Program-made: the position numbers and the translations under genes
Shown here: positions 24,416 through 32,447 of the stretch, piece after piece
How the letters are laid out: every line of letters begins with the position of its first letter
Position numbering within the stretch: position 1 is the stretch's first letter
The notes under the pieces: model-generated
What the model was told of the DNA's origin: nothing
Database searches by the model: none
Seen by the model: only the letters and a program-made list of their open reading frames with translations
Assembly: GCA_010692645.1 (NCBI GenBank)
Contig: JAAHGS010000057.1
Location: 1-34,717 of the forward strand
Length of the DNA stretch: 34,717 nt
Reading direction: 5' to 3'
Source: Symploca sp. SIO2E9
GTDB lineage: Bacteria; Cyanobacteriota; Cyanobacteriia; Cyanobacteriales; Coleofasciculaceae

Positions 24416-24839
24416 GCCGGACTAGGTAAACTTCAACTGTCGAGAGAGTCTCAATCCAAACCCTTGCACCGCATGGCTTAGGGCTGTCACGTCGATAGAC
24501 TACCCGGCACGGTCCTTTGATTTCCACCTCGTAACCATAGGTATTGCTTTGCCCTCGCTTAACGCTAATCACCGGAGCAGGCTTCTCCTGTTTTTGATTT
24601 TGGCGAATGGTGTGCTGATTGACATGAATGATTGTCATTGGGGAGGGCCTACGCCTGCGCCAAGTAGCTTTTGGTCCTCTTTTTCCCTCACTGACTAAGG
24701 GCATGCCCTCAAACAGAGGAATCATCCAGAATCTACCTATCTTAAAAGCCCCCTGAATTCTACCTCCGGAGAGTAATTGGCATATTCTCCTGGCAGATAT
24801 ACCCATAAGTTGTGCTGCTTGTGTGCTACCAACAAACAT
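24396..24839 (-). CDS. Xis/MerR-like HTH DNA-binding protein
   Basis: A 147-residue protein. Residues of about 3-45 read as an excisionase-type winged HTH: GSTQAAQLMGISARRICQLL, then GGRIQGAFKIGRFWMIP. A basic RGPKATWRRRRPSP stretch follows. The C-terminal half (about 85-135, with ISVKRGQSNTYGYEVEI and CRVVYRRDSPKPCGARVWIET) is a small beta-rich region I do not recognise. The ATG at 24839 is the only good start. The last residues (VRQECPRF) and the stop are encoded by a transposon-type hairpin, so the original C terminus may have been replaced. It could be an orphan excisionase-like regulator or a gene once carried by a mobile element; there is no recombinase beside it. Confidence 0.7.
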   Translation of the reverse strand: MFVGSTQAAQLMGISARRICQLLSGGRIQGAFKIGRFWMIPLFEGMPLVSEGKRGPKATWRRRRPSPMTIIHVNQHTIRQNQKQEKPAPVISVKRGQSNTYGYEVEIKGPCRVVYRRDSPKPCGARVWIETLSTVEVYLVRQECPRF

Positions 24840-24926
24840 CTGTCTAAAAAACTATTCTTATCAAAGTATAGTTGATTTTCTAGTCCTCTCCTGCTGCAAA
24901 CAAGTACCTAATTTGGAATTATCGGC

Positions 24927-25406
24927 TCAAGTGAGAGCGTAGGCTACCGTCAGCAACAGGACAAAAGCAAACCAACTGATCCAGAACAACCATTTTTTAT
25001 CAGTTGCTTGATGATGGAAAGTCTGGGTTGAACTTGGTAACGGTTGACCCTGACTACTACCGGGATAAGGTTTTGAGACAGACATGAATGAACGGTATTT
25101 CCGGAAGTGAGGCGAGACCATTTCAGACCAGGCAACAAATAGGTGGCAAAAAAGGGAATAAAACTTCCACTCTAATGAACTAACCCTTGGTCCCTGATGC
25201 AAAACTTTGTTAGTGTGATCAACTAGAAGCAGACGTGGTAAAGTCGGATGGTAACGCAACTTCACCATGGGTATGAGGCGAACATCAATGTAGTTGGCAT
25301 CAACAACACTGACACGTATGTAATTCAGATTTACCTGCTGTGGGTCAATCTGATAGCGAGCAACAAACCGCAGAACCTGGTTCTCGAAACTGATTACTGC
25401 TCTCAT
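24927..25406 (-). CDS. Unknown protein with C-terminal membrane anchor
   Basis: A 159-residue protein with no family I recognise. The N-terminal 95 residues look like a compact soluble domain of alternating strands (VLRFVARYQIDPQQVNLNYI, VDANYIDVRLIPMVKL, RLLLVDHTNKVLHQG). A Ser/Pro/Gln-rich linker follows, and the last 20 residues (WLFWISWFAFVLLLTVAYAL) form a single hydrophobic helix ending at the C terminus, as in tail-anchored proteins. The ATG at 25406 is the start. It lies 87 bp upstream of the HTH gene on the same strand. Its length, uniform composition and domain-like layout suggest a true gene. Confidence 0.6.
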   Translation of the reverse strand: MRAVISFENQVLRFVARYQIDPQQVNLNYIRVSVVDANYIDVRLIPMVKLRYHPTLPRLLLVDHTNKVLHQGPRVSSLEWKFYSLFCHLFVAWSEMVSPHFRKYRSFMSVSKPYPGSSQGQPLPSSTQTFHHQATDKKWLFWISWFAFVLLLTVAYALT

Positions 25407-25595
25407 TTTCCCTGATAGAAAATCATCACTTAACTGGTCTATCTACTATCTTTCAAGTAAATTACCTCAATTTTCTAGTACTAATGGTGGAATTATCCTC
25501 AGGGAAATCACTTATTTTCTAAGACTAGGTTGCCCTAATGATCAAGAAAAATTTTGGTTTAAAATAAATGCCTCCTTATTTTTGTTACCGATAAC

Positions 25596-26600
25596 ATGAT
25601 CTCTTCGATGAGAACGCTATACTTTCTGCTCCCTGGAACCACCAGCAACTTTGCTAGTGGCGGACTCTGGGCAGAACTCAACACTCTCAAACTGGTTCAA
25701 CAGATTTGTGATGCTGAAATTGTCACTTATCGACAGCGAGAAGCCAATCATCCTTTTTTAGAAGATATTCTTAACAGAACTAATTTAGAAGACAGTATTT
25801 TTATCGTCAGCTGGGGCTTTGATGTGGCAAAGCTGGTAGCTAAGCTTAAGCATCAAAATCTCATCTATCACGCCCATAGTGCTGGTTATCGCTTCCAGCT
25901 GTCGCCAGATATTCCAATCATTGCCGTAAGTCGCAATACTATGAGTTACTGGGGAAGAAAAGCGCCTAACTCCTTAATCTACTATTTACCTAATCAAATT
26001 GGTGATCAGTTTTGTAACCTTGGTAAGCCAAGGGATATCGATGTTCTGGTACAAGCCCGCAAATCTTCAGAGTATTTACTATATAAATTAGTTCCAGCAC
26101 TATCTCAGCACTGTCAGGTTAAGGTTCTCGATGGTTATGTTGAGGATTTAGCTGGACTATTTAATCGTGCCAAAATTTATCTTTACGACTCTGCTGAATA
26201 TTGGATCATGAGTGGGGTTACAGAAGGATTTGGACTGCCGCCATTGGAAGCTCTAGCCTGTGGCTGCCAAGTATTTTCCAGTGTTAATGATGCCTTGGCA
26301 GACTATCTAGATCCTGGGTTTAATTGCCATAAAATTGCTGGGTATTCTAGGGAGTATGATCTTCAACGCCTCTTGGCAGTTTTAAATTCACCCAAATATC
26401 GACAGTTACCAGACTCATTTTTTGAGCAATACCGTGCTGAAAACTTAGTAAAACGCCTACAGGTAATCTTAACGGAAATTAATCAATTTTTTGACCATCG
26501 GCAACTACAGCAGTCCAATATTGAGGGACTTAGTTGGTGGCGCTTTAGCAAGTTGTTTGCGAAGCGATCGCTAACTAAGCTGCGAAAAAAGTTCCAATAG
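25596..26600 (+). CDS. GT4-type glycosyltransferase
   Basis: A 334-residue soluble protein resembling GT-B fold glycosyltransferases of the GT4 group. The N-terminal domain starts LYFLLPGTTSNFASGGLWAE, a glycine-rich loop. The C-terminal domain has the nucleotide-sugar EX7E motif at Glu210 and Glu218 in SGVTEGFGLPPLEALACGC. The substrate is not predictable; envelope polysaccharide synthesis is the usual setting. Two in-frame starts are possible, 25596 and 25608 (MRTLYFLLPG); the second gives a compact N terminus typical of the family. No other polysaccharide genes are adjacent apart from the methyltransferase downstream, 182 bp away. Confidence 0.78.
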   Translation: MISSMRTLYFLLPGTTSNFASGGLWAELNTLKLVQQICDAEIVTYRQREANHPFLEDILNRTNLEDSIFIVSWGFDVAKLVAKLKHQNLIYHAHSAGYRFQLSPDIPIIAVSRNTMSYWGRKAPNSLIYYLPNQIGDQFCNLGKPRDIDVLVQARKSSEYLLYKLVPALSQHCQVKVLDGYVEDLAGLFNRAKIYLYDSAEYWIMSGVTEGFGLPPLEALACGCQVFSSVNDALADYLDPGFNCHKIAGYSREYDLQRLLAVLNSPKYRQLPDSFFEQYRAENLVKRLQVILTEINQFFDHRQLQQSNIEGLSWWRFSKLFAKRSLTKLRKKFQ

Positions 26601-26703
26601 TCCTGAATCTTTTGCTAACAATATCTTGAATATCCAGGATAGCCTTGGCTGCTGCAAGTTCTTGAGGAATAACACTCAAAATAGCAATTTCTGCACGAGG
26701 CAT
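26575..26703 (-). pseudogene. Short remnant resembling a nucleoside-phosphorylase N terminus
   Basis: An ATG-started 42-codon frame reads PRAEIAILSVIPQELAAAKA at its N terminus. This resembles the first strand and helix of MTA/SAH nucleosidase-like domains that occur in some cyanobacterial signalling proteins. The resemblance then fades, and the frame stops inside the tail of the glycosyltransferase gene. It is best read as a truncated leftover, and could be chance. Confidence 0.3.
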
Positions 26704-26782
26704 GGGCTAATCCTGCGAGCAATCTGAATATCTACATCTACAATAATTCTAGAATAAGAGCCAACTCAGTATAGGTACACTA

Positions 26783-27829
26783 ATGCATCTACAAGACCCT
26801 ACAGCTAAATCCAATCCCATTCCCCCTCAAATGACCATGATGCAAATGGCATCAGGCTACTTTGTTTCACAATCTATCTATGTTGCAGCGAAACTGGGGA
26901 TTGCAGATTTACTTAAAGACTCTCAGCTGCACTGTGATGCTCTAGCAGCTGCCACCGATACTCACAGTGATTCCCTCTATCGAATCTTGCGGCTTTTAGC
27001 AAGTGTAGGAATTTTTGCTGAGACTGAACCACGCTGTTTTGAGCTAACTCCCCTAGCAGCTTGCTTGCAAAGCGATATTCCTGACTCAATCAGGGCTTTC
27101 ACAATTATGCTAGGTGAAGAGCATTATCAAGCCTGTGGGAATTTGATGCATAGTATCAAGACAGGAGAGTGTGCTTTCAATAATTCCTATGGCATCAATA
27201 TTTTTGAGTATCTTCAGCAAAATCCATCCTCAGCTCAAATCTTTGATCAAGCCATGACACAATTGTCGGTAGCAGAAAATTCTGCTGTCTTGGCAGCTTA
27301 TGATTTTTCTTCAATTGGTAAATTGGTTGATATTGGTGGAGGCAATGGTGCTTTACTCGCCGCTATTCTCCAAACTCAACCCAGCATGAGTGGAGTATTG
27401 TTTGAGCTGCCAGATGTAATTAACAGAGCCAAAGATGTACTTGAAAAAGCTGGTGTGAGTAAGCGCACTCAATTAGTAGGGGGAAGTTTCTTAGAAACAA
27501 TCCCAGCCGGGGGAGATGCCTATATGCTTAAACATATTGCTCATAATTGGGATGATGAGCAGGTAATCTCGATTTTGAAGCGCACTCACCAAGCCATGCC
27601 ACAAGATGGGAGGTTGTTAGTGATGGAGCCGGTAATTCCTCCCGGAAATGAGCCTTTCTTCGGTAAGTTGTTAGATATAGTTATGTTGGTAGTTTCCCCC
27701 AGTGGACGCGAGCGGACTGAGGCTAAGTATCAAGAACTTTTTAAATTAGCTGGGTTTAAACTTACTAAAATTTTCCCAACACCATCCGATATCAGCGTGA
27801 TTGAGGGAGTTAAATTATCCACACCTTGA
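26783..27829 (+). CDS. SAM-dependent O-methyltransferase (COMT/acetylserotonin type)
   Basis: A 348-residue class I O-methyltransferase of the family that includes caffeate and acetylserotonin methyltransferases and many natural-product enzymes. Residues 20-95 form the N-terminal dimerisation/winged-helix domain (ASGYFVSQSIYVAAKLGIADLL). The SAM loop is LVDIGGGNGALL at 181-192. The catalytic base is His254 in LKHIAHNWDDEQ, the position of the family's HDW motif. The acceptor cannot be told from the sequence, and there is no PKS or NRPS gene in the window. It ends just before a small palindrome in a convergent junction. Confidence 0.88.
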   Translation: MHLQDPTAKSNPIPPQMTMMQMASGYFVSQSIYVAAKLGIADLLKDSQLHCDALAAATDTHSDSLYRILRLLASVGIFAETEPRCFELTPLAACLQSDIPDSIRAFTIMLGEEHYQACGNLMHSIKTGECAFNNSYGINIFEYLQQNPSSAQIFDQAMTQLSVAENSAVLAAYDFSSIGKLVDIGGGNGALLAAILQTQPSMSGVLFELPDVINRAKDVLEKAGVSKRTQLVGGSFLETIPAGGDAYMLKHIAHNWDDEQVISILKRTHQAMPQDGRLLVMEPVIPPGNEPFFGKLLDIVMLVVSPSGRERTEAKYQELFKLAGFKLTKIFPTPSDISVIEGVKLSTP

Positions 27830-27882
27830 ATGGTCTGTGGGTCAATGTCTGACGGGTTGCCGGGAGTCGCGCTCGTAGCCCG

Positions 27883-27908
27883 CGCTATACTTCGGAGTGA
27901 AGTTAGCG
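27883..27908. repeat. REP-like palindrome
   Basis: CGCTATACTTC, a 5-nt loop, then GAAGTTAGCG pair with a single bulge. It is GC-rich relative to its surroundings and lies between the convergent methyltransferase and the small unknown gene, where it may terminate transcription. Confidence 0.45.
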
Positions 27909-27933
27909 TCGGGAATGTGTCACTGTAGGTAGT

Positions 27934-28122
27934 TCAATCAACCGATTTGACCCACCTGCGCCCTTCGTCTTCAGCCGCTTGAGGAGAGGCGAAGGTTCTA
28001 CCGTTCTGATGCACTGCGCCCTCACTATCGATTACCTCGAAGTGGCAACCGTGGCGATCAGTATAAGTGACTAGGGTTAGGCCCTCGATACTGACGATTA
28101 GGTGAATTCTAGCTTGGTTCAA
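27934..28122 (-). CDS. Small unknown protein
   Basis: A 62-residue frame starting at TTG, the only usable start. It has charged, protein-like composition (LVTYTDRHGCHFEVIDSEG, then AEDEGRRWVKSVD) and could be a small one-domain fold with four strands and a C-terminal helix. No family is recognised. It lies between a palindrome and a right-end hairpin. Confidence is moderate because of its length and non-ATG start. Confidence 0.5.
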   Translation of the reverse strand: MNQARIHLIVSIEGLTLVTYTDRHGCHFEVIDSEGAVHQNGRTFASPQAAEDEGRRWVKSVD

Positions 28123-28151
28123 GACTTCGTGCCACTCTAATTGGCTTTACC

Positions 28152-28187
28152 AAGAATCCCCGCGTATGCCAGACCGGGGAGTGTCAA
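28152..28187 (+). repeat. Right-end hairpin, no tnpB
   Basis: AAGAATCCCCG, an 11-nt loop, then CGGGGAGTGTCAA give the same layout as the hairpin after the tnpB stop at the window end. It lies about 95 bp upstream of the SLH hydrolase gene, in a divergent region. No tnpB sequence precedes it. Confidence 0.7.
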
Positions 28188-28282
28188 TCCAAAATAAGAC
28201 TATCAACAAAGCCTAGCACTAGGCAAATGATCAGAAAATCAGCAAAGGCTAAAATGCGAAAAATAGCTATTGCCGCTAATTT

Positions 28283-30277
28283 ATGGTAGCTTCTCTCCTT
28301 AGTTTCCCTGATATCCAAGAACACTGGGCCCGCTCATATATAGAAGGTTTAGCGACTAAGAGTATAATTAGTGGGTTTCCTGATGGCAGTTTTAGACCAG
28401 ACCTAGTTATGAATCGGGCTCAATTTGCTGCTGTCTTAAAGAAAGCTTTTCCCAAATCTGAGGTTCGACCTAAAATAACCTTTGTTGATGTTCCAGAAAA
28501 ACACTGGGCAGGATCTGCGATTCAAAAGGTCTACGAAACTGGTTTTATGTCCGGGTATCCTGGCGATCGCTTCCGCCCTGAGGCGAAAATTACTAGAGTT
28601 GAAGCGCTAATTGCCCTGATGAGCGGTTTAGATATTACTCCTGAGGCAATTATCGATGTTATGGCATCACTGCGCCAATTATATCAAGATGTTGAGCAAA
28701 TTCCTGTCTATGCTAGGGAGAGGGTAGCGGTCGCCTCTGAGGCGAAAATTGTAGTAAATTACCCTGATGCCAAATTACTCAGACCTCTAGAAGCAGCAAC
28801 TCGCGGGGAAGTGGCGGCTTTTATTTACCAAGCTTTAGTGTATTTGGAGGAGAGACTTTCCCCTTCTGTTGAGGACATAGTTATTGACCAAGAAACAGTT
28901 GCTCTTAGCCATCAGCGGGAATTTCGGGGGGTATGGGTGGCAAGCACCTGGAATAGTGATTGGCCTTCTCGTCAGGGACTGCCCACTGCCACTCAGCAAC
29001 GGGAACTGATTAAGATTATTGAACAACTGCAGGAGTTGAAATTCAATGCCTTAATCTTCCAGATTCGACCAACAGCAGATGCTTTATACCTCTCTCAATT
29101 AGAGCCTTGGAGCGAATGGATAACTGGAGTTCAGGGCAAACCGCCAGAACCGTTATATGACCCTTTGGAGTTAGCGATCGCCGAAGCTCACAAACGCAAT
29201 ATTGAAGTTCACGCCTGGTTTAATCCCTTCCGTGCCCGTACTTCCACCAAGGGTTCCCCCAACGTCAAACCTCACATTGGGGTCACTCATCCGCAATTCG
29301 TCTATCAATATGGTCCTGCTCTGTGGATGGATCCAGGGATTAAGGTTATTCAGGATTGGACTTATGAGGTAATTCTAGATGTGGTGCGTCGCTATGATAT
29401 TGATGGGGTTCATTTAGATGATTATTTTTATCCCTATCCCCGCAAAGGAGAGCCTTTCCCGGATCAGAAAACCTATGAGGCTTATCAGCAGGCTGGAGGC
29501 AAGCTATCACTAGCCGATTGGCGCAGGGCAAATGTTAATCAAATGGTGGAACGTTTATCATCTGGAGTTCGCTCACTCAAGCCACAGATTAAATTTGGCA
29601 TTAGTCCCTTTGGTATTTACCGCCCTGGACAACCTCCTCAGATTCGGGGTTTTGATCAGTATCAGGGACTATATGCCGATCCAAAAAAGTGGTTAGCGGA
29701 GGGTTGGGTAGATTATATGTCTCCACAGCTTTACTGGCGTATTGATCCCATCGCCCAGAGTTACCCTCTGCTGCTAGATTGGTGGACAGATAATAATCCC
29801 CAAGGCAGACACATTTACCCTGGTAATGCGCTATATAAAATGGAGCGTGAGGACTGGCCGCTTTCTGAATACCAAAAGCAAGTTGAGATTACTCGCCAAC
29901 TTGCCCCAGAATTCTCTCTAGGAAATATTTTTTTCAATATGAAAGTACTCGGTGAAAATCGCCTTGGTATTTTTGATTATTTCCAAACCTCGCTTTATAC
30001 TGAACCAGCATTGCCTCCGGCGATGGAGTGGTTAGGCGGCAATCCACCAGCTTTACCCTCTGGTGTAGGGGTATCTGGTGGCAAGTTGGTTTGGGAGGCA
30101 GCAACTAGTGGAGATATTCGTAGCTGGACTATTTATCGGAAAACAGGTGGTAGTTGGAAGCTGCACAAAATTTTGACAGCGGCAAATACAGAGGTAGAGG
30201 TTGAGTCTGGAACCTATGCGGTTTGTGCGGTAGATCGGATGGCGAACGAAAGTGAAGGAGTTGTCGTTTCTAACTAG
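28283..30277 (+). CDS. SLH-domain glycoside hydrolase, GHL10 (DUF187/YngK-like) family
   Basis: A 664-residue protein. Residues of about 5-185 are three S-layer homology repeats (FPDIQEHWARSYIEGL, FVDVPEKHWAGSAIQKV, and a more diverged third), which tether proteins to the cell wall. From EFRGVWVASTWNSDWP near 210 to about 515 it matches the GHL10 (TIM-barrel, family-10-like) hydrolase module: ALIFQIRPTADALY, EVHAWFNPFRART, DGVHLDDYFYPYP, KFGISPFGIY and YMSPQLYW. A small beta domain, probably Fn3-like, ends the protein. No signal peptide is visible at this start, which is odd for an SLH protein. The TAG stop lies exactly in the CTAG at the left end of a MITE-like element. Confidence 0.88.
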   Translation: MVASLLSFPDIQEHWARSYIEGLATKSIISGFPDGSFRPDLVMNRAQFAAVLKKAFPKSEVRPKITFVDVPEKHWAGSAIQKVYETGFMSGYPGDRFRPEAKITRVEALIALMSGLDITPEAIIDVMASLRQLYQDVEQIPVYARERVAVASEAKIVVNYPDAKLLRPLEAATRGEVAAFIYQALVYLEERLSPSVEDIVIDQETVALSHQREFRGVWVASTWNSDWPSRQGLPTATQQRELIKIIEQLQELKFNALIFQIRPTADALYLSQLEPWSEWITGVQGKPPEPLYDPLELAIAEAHKRNIEVHAWFNPFRARTSTKGSPNVKPHIGVTHPQFVYQYGPALWMDPGIKVIQDWTYEVILDVVRRYDIDGVHLDDYFYPYPRKGEPFPDQKTYEAYQQAGGKLSLADWRRANVNQMVERLSSGVRSLKPQIKFGISPFGIYRPGQPPQIRGFDQYQGLYADPKKWLAEGWVDYMSPQLYWRIDPIAQSYPLLLDWWTDNNPQGRHIYPGNALYKMEREDWPLSEYQKQVEITRQLAPEFSLGNIFFNMKVLGENRLGIFDYFQTSLYTEPALPPAMEWLGGNPPALPSGVGVSGGKLVWEAATSGDIRSWTIYRKTGGSWKLHKILTAANTEVEVESGTYAVCAVDRMANESEGVVVSN

Positions 30278-30434
30278 GGTTTGCTAAATAAGTCTGGTGG
30301 TAAGGAGAGGGAGCTCTTAGCAGGGAGCTCTTAGCAGGGAGTAGGGAAAAGCCAATAGCAACGGACCTAAGGTTCCTATGGTCGTCTTTGATCAAATCTA
30401 TTCTTTACCAAAAAACTTATTCAGCAAACCCTAG
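30274..30434. mobile_element. MITE-like element flanked by CTAG
   Basis: CTAGGGTTTGCTAAATAAGT (30274-30293) and ACTTATTCAGCAAACCCTAG (30415-30434) are inverted repeats with one mismatch. If CTAG is the 4-bp target duplication, the element proper is 30278-30430, which fits the YTAR-type targets of IS5-group elements. Inside are two 14-bp units GGGAGCTCTTAGCA (30309-30336) and one GGGAGTA. Positions 30275-30358 match 19616-19705. No gene is present. Confidence 0.85.
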
Positions 30435-30493
30435 CTAAACCAGCGCGCAGCGCTATATTTCTGGACAACTCCTTTGAATTTGCTAAAGTGATC

Positions 30494-30590
30494 GATATAG
30501 CAGTCGCCACAGCTGTTAGGACACTTTCTTGTTCCCTGTTCCCTTTGAGTCAAAATACTATGTCCTAACCGACATGTCGGTTGCTATATC
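30494..30590. mobile_element. MITE-like element with TATAGCA ends
   Basis: GATATAGCAGTCGCC...GTTAGGACA at the left and TGTCCTAACCGACATGTCGG...GCTATATC at the right form imperfect inverted repeats of about 30 bp around a 37-bp centre, giving a 97-bp element. Its right half is the reverse complement of 3447-3495. A fragment of the related 12459 element type (CCAGCGCGCAGCGCTATA) lies just upstream, near 30440-30457. Confidence 0.78.
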
Positions 30591-30833
30591 AGGCGTTTAG
30601 GAGGATTTAAGGATAATTAAGGTGCGATCGCTCAATCAACCAACCGACTCAGTAAATGAGCAACTGCCACCATTAGAGAGTGGCGATCATAAGTAATAAG
30701 TAATAAGTAATAAGTAATAAGTAAGTAGGCGGGCATGAATAAACCTAAAACCTGAAACGCCAGGTTCCTTGCCAAACAAGACTTCCAACTTTTGCTATTG
30801 TTCGTTTAATTGCGTCTACCTACTTACACTCTC
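30591..30833. other. Non-coding stretch upstream of the GMC gene
   Basis: No gene is visible here. With the two MITE-like elements to its left it completes a 556-bp gene-free gap. It holds a HIP1 octamer near 30626, a heptamer array at 30691-30725 and presumably the GMC promoter, which I cannot pinpoint. Confidence 0.6.
30691..30725. repeat. Heptamer tandem repeat (AAGTAAT)
   Basis: Four perfect AAGTAAT units (30691-30718) and a fifth, AAGTAAG, form an AT-rich 7-bp tandem array. Confidence 0.88.
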
Positions 30834-32447
30834 ATGAAAAGTGTTACAAAATTAGATTATGTAATTGTCGGTGCCGGTTCAGCTGGTTGTGTACTTGCCA
30901 ATCGCCTCACAGAAAACTCCAATACTACTGTAGTACTCCTCGAAGCTGGCAAACACGATTACCCTTGGGGTAGCGCCAAAGGCGATCGCAAACTTGACCT
31001 ACGTATTCCTGCTGCTTTCTCGAAATTATTCAAAACTGAATGCGACTGGGCATACTACACTGAAACTCAGCCTCACCTCAAGAACCGCCAACTTTATTGG
31101 CCCCGTGGCAAGGTATTAGGAGGCAGCAGCTCAATTAATGCCATGATCTATATTCGGGGGCACCGCTGCGACTACGATTACTGGGACAAGTTAGGAAATC
31201 AAGGATGGAGCTTTTCTGAAGTGTTGCCCTATTTTAAAAAGGGTGAAAATTACGAAAGAGGAAGTTCCCAATACCACAGTACTGGTGGTCCTATTAATGT
31301 CGCTTCTTTGCGCTATACTAATCCCCTTTCTCACGCCTTTGTGCAAGCAGGTGTAGAAATTGGTCTCAAAAGCACTGATGATTTCAACTCTCCAGAACCG
31401 ATAGGAGTAGGCTTTTATCAAGTTAATCAGAAAAATGGTCAACGCCACAGTACAGCAACTGCCTACTTAAAACCTTGTTGCGATCGCCCTAACCTGACTA
31501 TTCGCACTAGTACTCAAGCAACTCGTCTACTGTGTGAAGGAAATCGTATTGTCGGCCTCGAGTATATTCAAGACAGTGGTGTAACTCATAAAATTCAAGT
31601 GGCACGGGAAGTAATTCTCTGTAGCGGTGCAATTAATTCCCCGCAACTACTGATGCTTTCTGGGATTGGTCCAGCAGAACACCTCAAGGCTTTGGGAATT
31701 CCAGTGATAGTAGATTTGCCTGGAGTTGGGCAAAATCTCCAAGACCATTTGCTGGCAGGGGTTATCTACGAATGTACTCAACCCCTTAGTCTGGATAAGG
31801 CTAACAATATCGGTAATTTACTTAAGTATCTACTTTTCAAACAAGGCCCATTAACTTCCAATATCGCAGAAGCAGGGGGATTTGTAAGAACTAGACCTGA
31901 TTTAGCAACACCTGATTTACAATTCCTATTTGCGCCGTTGTACTTCCAAAACCACGGTTTTAACCGACGGGAAGGATATTATTTCAGTCTTGGTGCAACT
32001 CTATTGCATCCACAAAGCCGAGGTTATATTAGTTTACGTTCGCCAGAACCCTTAGTTCAACCTGTAATTGAACCCAACTACCTAGCCAGTGAGGCTGATT
32101 GGGAGTGTTTGCTAACTGGTGTTGAAATGTCTCGTCAACTAATACAAGCTTCAGCTTTTGATCAATTTCGAGGTAAGGAGATTTTTCCTGGTTTTGGAGT
32201 AGATAAGAAGGAAGACATTGTCGACTACATCCGCGATACGGTAGAAACGTTGTATCATCCAGTTGGTACTTGCAAAATGGGCAATGACTCCATGGCAGTG
32301 GTTAACTCACGGCTACAAGTACATGGTGTTCAGGGGTTGCGGGTGGTGGATGCCTCGATTATGCCCACAATTGTTAGTGGTAATACCAATGCTCCCACAA
32401 TTATGATTGCCGAGAAAGCTGCTGATTTGATATTCGCTAATAATTGA
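30834..32447 (+). CDS. GMC-family FAD-dependent oxidoreductase (choline/alcohol dehydrogenase-like)
   Basis: A 537-residue flavoprotein of the glucose-methanol-choline family. Residues 8-25 are the FAD-binding Rossmann motif (YVIVGAGSAGCVLANRL). PRGKVLGGSSSINAMIYIRG and GAINSPQLLMLSGIGP are the two family signatures. The catalytic His475 (YHPVGTCKMG) and Asn517 (VSGNTNAPT) are in place. Members oxidise alcohols such as choline or aliphatic and polyethylene-glycol alcohols; the substrate here is not predictable, and no betaine-aldehyde dehydrogenase is adjacent. The ATG at 30834 (MKSVTKLDYV) is preferred over the TTG at 30810. The TGA stop is part of the TTGACAT end of a transposon-type hairpin. 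Confidence 0.9.
   Translation: MKSVTKLDYVIVGAGSAGCVLANRLTENSNTTVVLLEAGKHDYPWGSAKGDRKLDLRIPAAFSKLFKTECDWAYYTETQPHLKNRQLYWPRGKVLGGSSSINAMIYIRGHRCDYDYWDKLGNQGWSFSEVLPYFKKGENYERGSSQYHSTGGPINVASLRYTNPLSHAFVQAGVEIGLKSTDDFNSPEPIGVGFYQVNQKNGQRHSTATAYLKPCCDRPNLTIRTSTQATRLLCEGNRIVGLEYIQDSGVTHKIQVAREVILCSGAINSPQLLMLSGIGPAEHLKALGIPVIVDLPGVGQNLQDHLLAGVIYECTQPLSLDKANNIGNLLKYLLFKQGPLTSNIAEAGGFVRTRPDLATPDLQFLFAPLYFQNHGFNRREGYYFSLGATLLHPQSRGYISLRSPEPLVQPVIEPNYLASEADWECLLTGVEMSRQLIQASAFDQFRGKEIFPGFGVDKKEDIVDYIRDTVETLYHPVGTCKMGNDSMAVVNSRLQVHGVQGLRVVDASIMPTIVSGNTNAPTIMIAEKAADLIFANN

Noticed and set aside
9826-30725. Tandem arrays as possible CRISPR arrays
   Set aside because: Units are 7-14 bp with no spacers of regular length, and no cas genes are present.
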